Shown here one piece after another: positions 19,166 to 28,680 of a DNA stretch of 64,000 nt. Under the pieces are notes generated by a model, which was given only the letters and a program-made list of their open reading frames with translations, was not told the origin of the DNA and made no database searches. This DNA comes from Mikania micrantha. Lineage: Eukaryota > Streptophyta > Magnoliopsida > Asterales > Asteraceae. The stretch is taken from NCBI GenBank assembly GCA_009363875.1, contig CM018683.1, forward strand, positions 39,330,804 to 39,394,803. The letters are read 5' to 3'. Positions within the stretch are counted from its first letter, which is position 1. Each line of letters starts with the position of its first letter. The translations under genes were made by a program, and so were the position numbers.

Positions 19166-19393
19166 TCATTTTAACAAATCTTTTGCTCTTCTAACTGCAC
19201 TTGCAAGAGACCACATAATGTCAATCCTTTCCATATCATTAGGGTCAATCTGAGAATAATCTTCATTTGTCAAATGTGGTTTACCAATCTGCCCGGCTAA
19301 CAGCCCATCATAAGAACTCACAAGTGTAGATAACAAAGCCATATGCTCCTTTGAAACCTCTACAGTTACTTTATCAAAGTTGTCTGTCTTCAA
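19166..19393 (-). CDS. gag: E4 Gag, segment before the zinc knuckle
   Basis: 75 codons, VTVEVSKEHMALLSTLVSS, GLLAGQIGKPHLTNEDYSQI, MWSLASAVRRAKDLLK. The E8 units have the same block fused in frame to their zinc knuckle (47182-47553), so the stop at 19166 and the shift to the next frame are lesions of E4. Confidence 0.8.
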   Translation of the reverse strand: MKTDNFDKVTVEVSKEHMALLSTLVSSYDGLLAGQIGKPHLTNEDYSQIDPNDMERIDIMWSLASAVRRAKDLLK

Positions 19394-19722
19394 ACATTTT
19401 GCAGAGTGGCTTTCTTCATTCTAAGAGGATGAGGAAGAACCTGATTAACTGAAGTGTGTCTGGTTTGAAACAGGAGCTTCATTAGTTGTGAGACAAAAGT
19501 TGTCTTTAAAGGAGCATGAGAAGAAGCTCTTTCTACAGTGGGAGTAGAATAGTATAATGAACGATCTTGAACTTGAACAACTCTCTTTGCCTTCCACTTG
19601 TTCTCAATCTCTTGTTCTTTCAGCTTTTGAATGAAGTCATTGATGTCCATGTTAGAAATCATCTCACTCTGTTTCAAAACCATCAGAAAGGATTCCCACT
19701 TTGGAGGTAAAGCATCAGCCAA
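19390..19722 (-). CDS. gag: E4 Gag, middle segment
   Basis: 110 codons beginning ADALPPKWESFLMVLKQSEM and NDFIQKLKEQEIENKWKAKR, typical of the copia gag UBN2-like region. Then a Ser-rich spacer. The overlap of 4 bp with the next fragment marks a frameshift. Confidence 0.75.
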   Translation of the reverse strand: MADALPPKWESFLMVLKQSEMISNMDINDFIQKLKEQEIENKWKAKRVVQVQDRSLYYSTPTVERASSHAPLKTTFVSQLMKLLFQTRHTSVNQVLPHPLRMKKATLQNV

Positions 19723-20165
19723 ACACTGGATCTTCTCTTGAGTAGTTCTTCAGTGCATCATTCCCCTCATATCTTTGTTGTAAAGCATCCTACAATGTTT
19801 TTGTAGAAGTAAACAGTCTGAACTGATGAAAAATGTTAGTAGCAATGGACTGGGACAATACGGCATAGGCTTTCTTCTCAAAATCATATAACTTCCTCTA
19901 AGGCTCTGTCATCCGTGTGACAAGCATAGGTGAACCATCTTCACTCAGTGGTCTCAAGTACCCACTCTCTATCCCAAAGATTTGTGTCAACTCCATTGAT
20001 ATGAATCTCAAATCAGTACTTCCAATGCAGATAATCATCTAACGAAAGTAACTTTGGAGCTTTGTTCGAATTCACCGTCTTAGTCTCTGTAAGAAGCAGG
20101 TTCTAAATCCGGTTGTTCTAATTAGCCATCAAAGCTAATTCTTCCATCTTGTCAAGAGAGAACTG
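19723..20165 (-). pseudogene. E4 Gag N-terminus, multiply stopped
   Basis: The minus strand can be read in parallel with E8 Gag (48441-47896): MEELALMAN at about 20149, then NNRI and NLLLTET, SNKAPKLLSLDDY, HWKY, FEIHIN, VDTNLW. At least three stops (for example in MAN-stop-NN) break it. It is the N-terminal capsid part of the E4 Gag. Confidence 0.75.
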
Positions 20166-20705
20166 ATCCAACACTTAGAAAGTTTTCCAGAACTGTTGAC
20201 CGAATGAATACCTTATGACCGAATGTCGGGGCCCAAATGAGGTCGAATGAACTGATTAGGCCGAATGAGTGACCTGATGCGAATGAAAAGTCAAGCGAAA
20301 GACTTCACAGCCGAATGAAGTTGAACCAGCTGAATGAGGAGTTCTTCGCATGAACACTTGGACCGAAAGAGGCTTATTCGGCCGAATGACTGATTCGCCT
20401 GATGGTCATTCGCATGTGAGGCTCCTTCGCATAAACGTGGGTTTTCAGCAACAAAAATTCGATATCTCACGATATTGATCGAATCTGACCACCAAATTTG
20501 GTATGGAACCTCAAGACAACATTACTAAGATATAGGAATGATCGATTTACCAAAACAACCAGAAAAACCCACTGATTTCTAATGAAACAGTAACTTGAAG
20601 CCAAAGAAACTTAGGGTTTTAGAAAATCTCGAACAAACAGACTAAGATACGATGATTTAGATCAGAAATCGAGCAGAATCAAGAGCCAAAGCATTCATAC
20701 AACTT
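20166..20705 (-). other. E4 untranslated leader with CGAATG motif tract and decayed PBS
   Basis: After the LTR end (20706) the expected PBS reads TTGTATGAATGC instead of TGGTATCAGAGC. The following TTTGGCTCTTGATTCTGC is identical to the start of the A3 leader. From 20460 to 20200 it is dense in CGAATGA/ATTCGG sites. The 65-codon frame at 20714-20911 is not a gene. Confidence 0.7.
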
Positions 20706-21044
20706 TGTAGGACCTAAGGAACCCTAGGAAACAACTCGGTTCCTTTGGAGATCTGCTCAACAGCCACTGGAATAGTGCGGAATCCTATTCCAGGGTTTTC
20801 CAATCGAAAACACCAAGTCCCATGGCAATCCGACGATGGGGAATGAACGTTTTGATCGAAATCGAACACCACGGGGTGAGAATCAAAGTTGGACAGCATG
20901 AGAGGGCTCAAAACCCTAAGGGTATGATAGAGGAGTGAACAGGTGTGAGAGGAAGCTCGAAGAGTTGTGAAAAATTTTATTTGCAGCTATATATATAAGT
21001 TGTACTCATTCGGCCGATTGAGTGGTGCGAAGCACTCATTCGGG
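20706..21044 (-). repeat. Truncated copia LTR (3' part only)
   Basis: The minus-strand end CCTACA at 20706 matches the LTR ends at 23127, 48966 and 61576. It can be followed to the promoter palindrome (about 21020-21044), then joins abruptly to the first codons of an extra ORF. The U3 part is missing. Confidence 0.8.
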
Positions 21045-23126
21045 AAAGCTTTCTAGCCTGCCATACTGAAACTCAAAAGAAAAACAACATATCACTTTAA
21101 TTCAGTAAGAAATTGAAGAAAATCAAAATTTTACCCAAGTGTTCAAGTGGTGCGAATGAATTAGTACAAACGAATGTGACTCAGGCGAATGAGATTGACG
21201 GCCGAAAGAATGGTGTCATTCGAATGACACACGAATGGATTCGTTCAGTTGAACCCACTAATTCGCATGACCAGATGCCCCGAATGACCTAATTCGGTCC
21301 ACCCTTTGACCGAAAGACTCTCATTCGACTGAACTCACTCATTCGGTCGACCCTGTGGTGCGAATTAGTCTCATTCGGACGACCGATGAACTCTGAACAC
21401 CCAAACTCCCAGAATCTCTAATCAGACCCTAAAAATGATAGCTTTTCGTTCAGAGAGGTCCGATTAAGGTTTTAGAACTGATTTCAAGCGGATTAGTGTT
21501 CATTTTGATCAGTTATTGGACTTCCACAATTTCGAACCCTTAAACCCCAAAAGTTCGAACTGTTAGGGGTCCATATACAGTCAAAATTTAAGAATCTTGA
21601 TCCCAACAATACCTGTAACAATCACGAGATGAAATACGATCAGTGAATCGCAGTTTTGAGGTGAAAAAATGAAGAAGATGCTCGGTGTGTTCTTTGGACG
21701 AAAGAAAGTACACACAGTGTGGCCGAATGAAAAAAATGAAGTGAACGAATTATTCAACCGAAAGGCATTTATTAAATAGGAGAATTCATTCGGCCAAAAG
21801 AACTGAATGGTCCTATTCCCATAAATGTTCAAACAATTGAGTCATTTGTATGAATAAGTTCATTTGCTCGGTTGAGTCATACTCAAGACTCATTCGAGCG
21901 AAAGAAGATCATCATCCAAAACATAATTCATTTTCAAATTTTCACATTTTGACCATAAAAAGAGTATTGTTATGAAGATCTGTCTGGTTTGGTGATAGGC
22001 AAAGAAGAGATTGAATATCAGAACAAACAAATGATCATTTAAAAACAAACTTTAATTAAAAATCCTTTTGTGTTTTTCTGATAATCAAACAACTGTACAA
22101 ACTGAAACTGAAACAAACAAAACACACATATTATTTTGATTAGCCTTTCAAGAAAATGACACATACACCAGTTCATATCAAATCAGCATTCATGAATGTT
22201 TATACTTTTGACACATTTGAATTATGAAGGGATTACTGATATACTTGTCCACCTTTAACCTAACAATACTTCATTTCTAAACTAATCAATGATCACCCAT
22301 GTTTTCTGACTGAGTTACTTATAGTCAGCCAATCTAGATCAAAACCAGTTTATAAATCATCTCTGTATAACTTAATACCTAGCATCATAAGTTATATTAC
22401 CTTAAAATTAATTTTCTTTTAGTATTTTTCTTTTTGATTTATTTCTCAAGTTCAACACATTCTCATGGACGGCTTCAGCTAGGTCCTTACAAAGCAATAT
22501 GGCACGTAAACAGAACTTTGTTGACAAGATCAACTTGTTCTAACCAAATGGATTGCTTCAACTAGGCTGTAACCCAGTAATATGGCAAATGTATGGAATC
22601 GAACTTATTTTATTTTTTTATTTTTTCTTAGCTTATCCTATCTGAATTGACGGCTTCAGCTAGGCTGCAACCCAGCAATATGGCACGTGTACAGAGTCGG
22701 ATTCACTTTTATTTTGATATGATTCAATCATTCTCATCTGAATGGAAGGCTTCAGCTAGGTCTTTACAAAGAAACATGGCTCGTGTACAGACTTGAATTC
22801 ATGAATTAGTGGAAACCTCATAAGATCTTATGATAACTGGTGTATGCCTGATTTGAGTTAAAAACTGTTTATCCCTTAACTGGTTTTCTAAACTGGATCC
22901 CACACTTCAGACATTCTAAGCAATCACCAACAGTCTATAAACTTTGTAAAGTCGTCCTATCAGTACATTAGATCATAAAACCCATGTGCTGTTAGTTTAT
23001 GCATTCAATTTTGCATTTAAGACATGATTGGTTAACACATCACTTTCTTAAACAAGACTTTCTCATTTTTTTTAATTTTTCAAATGTTTTTGGTTTTTCT
23101 GTTAAACTACTTTTTTGATACCACTT
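21045..23126 (-). mobile_element. E5: copia derivative lacking gag-pol and most of the extra ORF
   Basis: The stretch 21045-23115 repeats 26967-29006 of E6 (the pol-extra ORF interval) with scattered differences. At its upper end it joins the first bases of a PBS (TGGTATC) beside the LTR 23127-23734. At its lower end it stops about 17 bp into the extra ORF (ATG at 21064-21062) and joins an LTR. So the order is LTR, interval, LTR fragment. The 83-codon frame at 21581-21832 is non-coding. Confidence 0.75.
22465..22795 (-). repeat. Four-copy module of about 80-98 bp in E5
   Basis: Each copy contains GGCTTCAGCTAGG (or a variant), then ACCCAGCAATATGGCACGTG-type sequence and GTACAG. Copies start at about 22467, 22547, 22645 and 22740. 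It is duplicated in E6 at 28350-28680, so the repeat predates E5. Confidence 0.75.
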
Positions 23127-23734
23127 TGTAGGACCTAAGAAACCCTCGGAAACAACTCGGTTCCTTGAGGAATCTGCTCTTTAGGCCCTTGAATAGTGCG
23201 GAATCCTATTCAAGGCTTTTCCAATCGAAATCACCAAGCCCCGTGGCAATCCGATGATGTAGAATCAATGTTTTGATCGAAATCGAAGCACCACGGGGTG
23301 AGAAACAAACTTGGACAGGAAGACGCGGCTCAAAACCCTAGGGGAATGACTTGGTGTTTTCAGGGGTTAGAGGAATGGTGTAAAAGTTACCAAAAGATTA
23401 TGTTTGTAGTTCCATATATAGACTGAGCTCATTCGGCCGAATAAGTGGTGCGAAGCACTCATTCAAGCGAAAGGCTCAGCCGAATGAGTCATGCGAGTGA
23501 CTCATTCGTTAGCCTCAGCCATTCTCTAGGTGTTTATTCGTGCGAAAGAACTCATTCGTACGACCATCCGCATGAACGTGTCTATAACATAGTCAAAGTC
23601 AAACACAGTTAAACATATTAAACTCAATTAAACATATACAATCCATACAGAAAATTCAATTTCATTACTAATATGAACTTTACACAATCAAAGACATACA
23701 AAATACAGAACTAGGGACATTACACGCACCAACA
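23127..23734 (-). repeat. Copia LTR (608 bp): 3' LTR of E6, also abutting E5
   Basis: The minus strand starts TGTTGGTGCG at 23734, right after the PPT, and ends CCTACA at 23127. The promoter has CATATATAG near 23413-23421 with ATTCGGCCGAAT close by (23431-23442). It is followed on the minus strand by TGGTATC, a partial PBS, so this LTR is shared by two tandem units. Confidence 0.85.
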
Positions 23735-23746
23735 AACTCCCCCTTG
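23735..23746 (-). promoter_or_regulatory. Polypurine tract of E6
   Basis: The minus strand reads CCAAGGGGGAGTT just before the LTR start TGTTGG; same style as E1. Confidence 0.85.
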
Positions 23747-23756
23747 GACCTAGTTC

Positions 23757-24110
23757 CTACTTGTCAGCTTCAGTCTTCAAAAACTTTTCTGAAAGTGCCT
23801 TCCAGTCAGAGCAGGCATGTATATCGAACGCGAAGTATAGCTGGATGAGTCTCAAATACTGCAACGCCTGCTCCATATCCACAACATCAAAGAATATCTG
23901 ACATCTGTATAAAGTCTTCACGTCTTCTAGTGACAGATTAGTCAGCCACATAGGATCAAAGATACGAACGGTATCCCATGTGTTATCCTTGCATAGCACT
24001 ATCACAGGCTCAGCAGTCCTCCCGACATAATACCACCATCGGAAGCTATCGAGAAGTCTTGAAGAATCTTCCGTAACGAAATCTTCTTCATGACTTTCGG
24101 AAACAGCCAC
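23757..24110 (-). CDS. E6 extra ORF, C-terminal domain second block
   Basis: 117 codons with FRWWYYVGRTAEPVIVLCKD and VRIFDPMWLTNLSLEDVKTL, then a helical end ALQYLRLIQLYFAFDIHACSDW. E1 has the same order (FWFYDERTSEGVIVLKQEDN; DPIWIVN; GIHSGCNW). It ends 11 bp before the PPT. Confidence 0.65.
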   Translation of the reverse strand: MAVSESHEEDFVTEDSSRLLDSFRWWYYVGRTAEPVIVLCKDNTWDTVRIFDPMWLTNLSLEDVKTLYRCQIFFDVVDMEQALQYLRLIQLYFAFDIHACSDWKALSEKFLKTEADK

Positions 24111-24270
24111 TTTAGGATCACTTTATGTCTGCGGGTGCTGGCAACAATATCCGGCTGGTTATACCTTTCTGGTTGCTGTGGCTTGAAGTTAATCCATATT
24201 TTTTTGTACTCGAACTAGATTTGCCTCATAAAGCAGAAAGACATCCCCGAATCCTCACAATATAGCATCT

Positions 24271-24459
24271 TTAGACGTGCAAGCTGATTAACCTCGAATC
24301 CCGGCAACGTCTTGAAGTCAAGGGGAAAACGAAAGTATTGATCCCTTTCTCTCGCTTCACTGCATAACACCGCAGATCATGAAAATATGCCCAACTCAGA
24401 ATCTGACTGCCGGACTTGTATCCCTTGGTCCTGTATACTTTGGTGATCGGAGTTGGCAT
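24271..24459 (-). CDS. E6 extra ORF, C-terminal domain first block
   Basis: 62 codons: MPTPITKVYRTKGYKSGSQI, WAYFHDLRCYAVKREKGINT. Matches E1 residues about 15-60 of its third fragment (SYGYFHY, CYVVKR). The frame shifts before and after; 24111-24270 is the intervening degenerate piece. Confidence 0.6.
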   Translation of the reverse strand: MPTPITKVYRTKGYKSGSQILSWAYFHDLRCYAVKREKGINTFVFPLTSRRCRDSRLISLHV

Positions 24460-24706
24460 CGGTTAAACACTGTCTTTCTTCAGTTCCTCCTAACAGGCTG
24501 CCCATTCCTCTTTCCTCTTCTGAATTTCTTCTGTTGAAGACTCAGTGCCGCTGACCTTTTCTTCTATCATTCTGCTCAATTCCTCCTCAGTATGTAGACC
24601 AAAAATATCAGCAAAAGTAGGCAGCTCCTCTTCAGCTAAAGTGTACTTTGTGCTTTCCCCCCTCTGTTAGATCCTCCAGGATTACGTCATCAACATCATC
24701 AAAAAC

Positions 24707-24995
24707 CTATGGTGTAGGAAGATCAGAAATGGGAACAGCCTCCTCATTCAAAACAATTTCATCGAGATTCAGACAGAATAACTCTGCAATATGCTCTTCC
24801 GAGAGGCAGTGAATGATTTCGCCTTCCTCTTTGTCGTAGCTGATGTAGTGTTGAATGATGCCCTGAGCGTCTAAAATCATCGTCAACTTCACATTTAGAA
24901 TACGTCTCACAGACAAAGCATCAACCTCTTTAGTAGCCTTAGGCTCTTCTGCTTGACTCTGTGGCGGCTTGGCAGAGCATATTGCAGAGTTAACT
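24707..24995 (-). CDS. E6 extra ORF, acidic middle segment
   Basis: The second half of an open frame that reaches 25207. Only this half is in the ancestral frame: AKPPQSQAEEPKATKEVDAL, YDKEEGEIIHCLSEEHIAEL. EEGEII is the shared landmark with E1. The upper part of the frame, with a long poly-Lys run, is the GAA repeat read in the wrong frame. Confidence 0.55.
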
Positions 24996-25325
24996 CGCAG
25001 AGCCACTTCCAGCACTATCATCATCATCACTAGAGTCATCATCATCTGTACTATCATAATCCACCTTCTCCTCATCAGACTCTTCTTCTTCTTCTTCTTC
25101 TTCTTCTTCTTCTTCTTCTTCTTCTTCTTCTTCCTCCTCCTTGTCTGAATCATCAGAGACAGGCGCAGTTCCCACAATCCTAAGAGTGGACTCCTTAAGG
25201 CTTTCAACTTGCTCAGCTAGACGCAAGTTTTCAGCCTCAAGAGCCGAAATCCTGTCATTGAAGCCAACATCCATCAGGGCCTGCTGATTGTACTCATCCA
25301 TAAACTTGAGTAATCGCTCCACCAA
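24990..25325 (-). CDS. E6 extra ORF, coiled coil and poly-Glu tract
   Basis: 111 codons: a Leu/Glu-rich helix (ISALEAENLRLAEQVESLKE), then more than 15 consecutive Glu encoded by a GAA microsatellite, then Asp/Ser-rich acidic repeats. It corresponds to the acidic EEEEKVEKVEKVEEEEDEE region of E1. Confidence 0.6.
   Translation of the reverse strand: MVERLLKFMDEYNQQALMDVGFNDRISALEAENLRLAEQVESLKESTLRIVGTAPVSDDSDKEEEEEEEEEEEEEEEEEEEESDEEKVDYDSTDDDDSSDDDDSAGSGSAS
25084..25131 (-). repeat. (GAA)n microsatellite in the E6 extra ORF
   Basis: About 16 CTT/GAA triplets in a row, coding poly-Glu in the ORF frame. Triplet slippage keeps the frame. Confidence 0.9.
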
Positions 25326-25334
25326 ATCAGCAGA

Positions 25335-25688
25335 TCATGCTCTCAAATCAGCCCTTTGATCAGCATCCTGTAGTAGCATATCATCCTGCTCATCTACCCT
25401 CAGTGTAAGCTGAGCAATAGTTTGATCCTGCTCATGGTTCTTCTCTATCAATCGAAGGACTAGACTGTTCAGCATGTTAAGCTGATTAGCAACTGAAGCA
25501 GTCATAGTATACGAATCTGAGCGTGTAATAGAAGAACCAGAGAAAGCAGCATTAAAGACAGCTGTGGTAGCCATAGATGAGGTCAGAGGGGCAATAGAAA
25601 CACGTGTAGGAGTTCCCCTTGACCTGGTCAGTGAAGAAGTCGTGACTATTGTAGCGGATGTAGCAGTGGTTGCTGCAACAGTAACCAA
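25335..25688 (-). CDS. E6 extra ORF, Ser/Thr linker and coiled coil start
   Basis: 117 codons: Thr/Ser/Ala-rich first half, then NQLNMLNSLVLRLIEKNHEQ and QTIAQLTLRVDEQDDMLLQD with heptad spacing. The stop at 25335 interrupts the coiled coil. Confidence 0.55.
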   Translation of the reverse strand: MVTVAATTATSATIVTTSSLTRSRGTPTRVSIAPLTSSMATTAVFNAAFSGSSITRSDSYTMTASVANQLNMLNSLVLRLIEKNHEQDQTIAQLTLRVDEQDDMLLQDADQRADLRA

Positions 25689-25978
25689 CTCTGACCATCT
25701 CTGTAATACGAATCTGGCCCTCTTCTGTCTCTTGGCTGGAGGGGAAGAGGTCTCAGCAGCAGCAGATGTGGCAAGAGTATGAGGGATAGGATCAAATAAA
25801 ATTCTGGAATAAAGGTCGGATCCCTGATCTCCTCCATATCTACAGAGACCTGCTCCCTAGTCCCTGTCTTAAGAAAGACTACTTGAGATCTAAAGCAGGT
25901 AGTCACAACTTGTGGCCCAATGTCTTCTGAATCAAAATCATCTGAGGCATCCTTAGCCTCACCCTCAACATCCTCCAT
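25689..25978 (-). pseudogene. E6 extra ORF, linker segment
   Basis: Acidic start (MEDVEGEAKDASDDFDSEDI), then DPTFIPE, which corresponds to DDPIFIPDE of E1. After that the frame is lost. Confidence 0.5.
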
Positions 25979-26167
25979 CTGCTAACCCTCCTCCTCATTG
26001 GCAGATGTAGTAACACCTATCTCTAATAGAGTAGAAACAGTGGACATAGAAACAATAGATGCCTCCGGGTCATGAATATCATCACCAACATCACCACCAA
26101 CACCACCACCAACATCATCATCATCACCATCATCTCCAAAATCACCTCCTAGAACAATAATATCCTC

Positions 26168-26500
26168 CTAATCAGAATCGAAAACCTCGTGTCTCCACTT
26201 CCTCCCAATAGGTGCAACGTAATCAGGATTGAGAAGGTGTCCAAACAGACGATGAGTAAGAGGCTTCCTCTCCTTTCCTTCATAAGAAAGAACCCTTTTG
26301 AGGGTAATAACAGTCATGTACTCTAATCTGATGATGTCTGAGTTGCCTTTGGGAAGATTCGGCAGTTCAGCATCGAAGATCATCTTAAGAAATCTCGGGT
26401 ACATCAAGAACTTCTTGTCGCCCTTCAGGTACATGTTCTCCTTCATGTGGGTAAAGACCATCTCAAAGAAGTTGAACAGAATGTTCAGTACCAAAGCCAC
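26168..26500 (-). CDS. E6 extra ORF, end of the N-terminal domain
   Basis: 110 codons: ALVLNILFNF, KKFLMYPRFLKMIFDAELP, LEYMTVITLKRVLSYEGKER, NPDYVAPIGRKWRHEVFDSD. Every block has its E1 equivalent in the same order. Ends at a stop just before an acidic, Asp/His/Gly-rich linker (25979-26160). Confidence 0.65.
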   Translation of the reverse strand: MALVLNILFNFFEMVFTHMKENMYLKGDKKFLMYPRFLKMIFDAELPNLPKGNSDIIRLEYMTVITLKRVLSYEGKERKPLTHRLFGHLLNPDYVAPIGRKWRHEVFDSD

Positions 26501-26794
26501 AAAGGCACACTGAAGTGTCTCTCAAAGATTGTCGAATCCTCCTCGCCTTGATCCCAGACAATGAATAAGAACATGGCATAAATACTTGAACTGTGGGTAG
26601 AGAAAATCCTTGTTCAGCACTCTAGCCTCCAAATCACCATCGTACTTGCATCTCATGAAACATCCATGAACCAGATATCTGTCAAGTGTGAATGGATGAT
26701 CTGGTGAGTCCTGAAATCCATAAATACATCTGATATGCTCAGCAGATACAACATCATGTCCTTTGACCTTCCCTCTGGTAACAGGAGGCTCTTC
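26501..26794 (-). pseudogene. E6 extra ORF, middle of the N-terminal domain (stopped)
   Basis: Readable after the stop at 26795: EEPPVTRG, HIRCIYGF, RYLVHGCFMRCKYDGD, CHVLIHCLGSRRGGFDNL, then a stop. GCF.R..Y and HCL..R are shared with E1 and E8. The open frame at 26653-26853 on this strand is a different, non-ancestral frame. Confidence 0.55.
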
Positions 26795-26989
26795 CTAACA
26801 ATCAATATCAGCTGAGCTCCAAAAATACCTGTAATGTGACAAATAGGGGTCATGAACTATAGAGATAGCAGTGAATATCCTAGAACGTCTCAAAAAGGCT
26901 ATAATCTCAGTGAAATGTCCGCCGTTTCTCGTAGTAGCATCCAAATGAGCACATATGTTGTTCTTCGGGAAAGCTTTGTAGCCTGCCAT
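26795..26989 (-). CDS. E6 extra ORF, N-terminus
   Basis: Starts MAGYKAFPKNNICAHLD; the in-frame extension above the ATG is upstream of the candidate splice site. It contains FTEIIAFLRRSRIFTAIS and HYRYFWSSADI. Aligns with E1 (FLRRSRVYHAIS; HIQSFWGSARI) and E8 (SFQKRSKISHAIS). Confidence 0.65.
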   Translation of the reverse strand: MAGYKAFPKNNICAHLDATTRNGGHFTEIIAFLRRSRIFTAISIVHDPYLSHYRYFWSSADIDC

Positions 26990-27020
26990 ACTGAAACACA
27001 AAAGAAAAATAACATATCAC
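26990..27020 (-). promoter_or_regulatory. Candidate 3' splice site before the E6 extra ORF
   Basis: The minus strand reads TTTTTCTTTTGTGTTTCAG and then TATGGCAGG: a polypyrimidine tract, CAG, and the ATG one base later. The E5 copy (21066-21085) keeps the same signal. Confidence 0.55.
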
Positions 27021-27069
27021 TTCAGTTCACTAAGAAATTGAACAAAATCAAAATTTTACCCAAGTGTTC

Positions 27070-27320
27070 AAGTGGTGCGAATGAATCAGTACCACACGAA
27101 TGTGACTCAGGCGAATGAGATTGACGGCCGAATGAATGGTGTCATTCGAATGACACACGAATGGATTCGTTCGGTTGAACCCACTCATTCGCATGACCAG
27201 ATGCCCCGAATGACCTAATTCGGTCCACCCTTTGACCGAAAGACTCTCATTCGACTGAACTCACTCATTCGGTCGACCCTGTGGTGCGAATGAGTCTCAT
27301 TCGGACGACCGATGAACTCT
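27070..27320 (-). repeat. CATTCG/CGAATG motif tract before the E6 extra ORF
   Basis: About twenty CGAATG, CATTCG or ATTCGGNC sites in both orientations within 250 bp. E5 has the same tract at 21150-21385. The motif type is the one in the E6 LTR and E4 leader. Confidence 0.75.
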
Positions 27321-28349
27321 GAACACCCAAACTCCCAAAATCTCTAATCAGACCCTAAAAATGATAGCATTTTGTTCAGAGAGGTCCGATTAAGGTTTTA
27401 GAACTGATTTCAAGCGGATTAGTGTTCATTTTGATTGGTTATTGGACTTGCACAGTTTCGAACCCTAAAACCCCAAAAGTTCGAACTGTTAGGGGTCAAT
27501 CTGCGGTCAAAATTCAAGAATCTTGATGCCAACAATACCTGTAAAACTCAAGAGATGAAATACGATTAGTGAATGGCAGTTTTGTGGTGAAAAAATGAAG
27601 ATGATGCTCGGTGTTTGCCTCGGGCGAATGAAAGTACACACAGTGTGGCCGAATGGCATTTATTAAATAAGAGAACTCATTCGGCCAAAAGAACTGAATG
27701 GTCTTATTCCCAAGAATGATAAAACTAATGACTTATTCGTATGAATAAGTTCATTCACTCGGTTGAGTCATACTCAAGACTCATTCGAGCAAAAGATGAT
27801 CATCATCCAAAACACAACTCATTTTCAAATTTTTACATTTTGACCATAGATAGAGTATTGTTATAAAGATCTCTCTAGTTTGGTTATAGGCGAAGATGAG
27901 ATTGAATATCAGAACAAACAAATGATCATATAAAAACAAACTGAAATTAAAAATCTTTTTGTGTTTTTCTGATAATCGAACAACTGTACAAACTGAAACT
28001 GAAACAAACAAAACACACATAGTTTTGTGAGTAGCCTTTCAACAAAATGACACATACACCAGTTCATATCAAATTAGCATTCATGAATGTTTATACTTCT
28101 GACACCTTTGAATTATGAAGCGATTACTGATATACTTGTCCACCTTAAACCTGACAATACTTCATTTCTAAACAAATCAATGATCACCCACGTTTTCTGA
28201 CTGAGTTACTTATAGTCAGCCAATCTAGATCAAAACCAGTTTATAACTCATCTCTGCATAACTTAATACCTAGAATCATAAGTTATATAAGGTTCCAATT
28301 TATTTTCTTTTGGTATTTTTTTTTATTCTTTTCTCAAGTTCAACACATT

Positions 28350-28680
28350 CTCATGGACGGCTTCAGCTAGGTCTTTACAAAGCAATATGGCGCGTATACA
28401 GAACTGTGTTGACAAGGTCAACTTGTTCTATCCAAATGGATGGCTTCAACTAGGATGCAACACAGTAATATGGCACATGTATGGAATTGAACTTATTTTA
28501 TTTTTGTATTTTTTCTTAGCTTATCCTGTCTGAATGGACGGCTTCAGCTAGGCTGCAACCCAGCAATATCGCACATGTACAGAGTCGGATTCACTTTTAT
28601 TTTGATATGATTCAATCATTCTCATCTGAATGGAAGGCTTCAGCTAGGTCTTTACAAAGCAATATGGCTCGTGTACAGAC
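28350..28680 (-). repeat. Four-copy module of about 80-98 bp in E6
   Basis: Same repeat as 22465-22795: GGCTTCAGCTAGG words at about 28358, 28441 (variant), 28541 and 28637. It lies downstream of pol in transcription order. Confidence 0.75.

Larger units (their letters stand above)
16275..20705 (-). mobile_element. E4: copia element, leader to integrase, cut by E3
   Basis: The minus strand carries an altered PBS and leader (20705-20166), gag (20165-17400), protease (17365-17138) and integrase to 16275, where E3 begins. Its pol continuation (RT) is not in the window. It is close to E6 in protease and integrase and is flanked upstream by the LTR piece 20706-21044. Confidence 0.8.
23757..26989 (-). 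pseudogene. Extra ORF (envelope-position) of E6, whole locus
   Basis: About 1080 codons long ancestrally. It aligns segment by segment with the E1 extra ORF but is strongly diverged, with at least eight stops or frameshifts. The ATG at 26989-26987 lies one base after a candidate acceptor AG (26992-26991). The N-terminal motif NNICAHL and FLRRSR...AIS match E1. It lies between pol and the PPT, the site of the env-like gene in Sireviruses. Function unknown. No membrane segment seen. Confidence 0.7.

Noticed and set aside
24996..25207. Poly-Lys protein segment on the minus strand
   Set aside because: The GAA microsatellite read in a shifted frame; the poly-Glu frame at 24990-25325 is the one consistent with E1.
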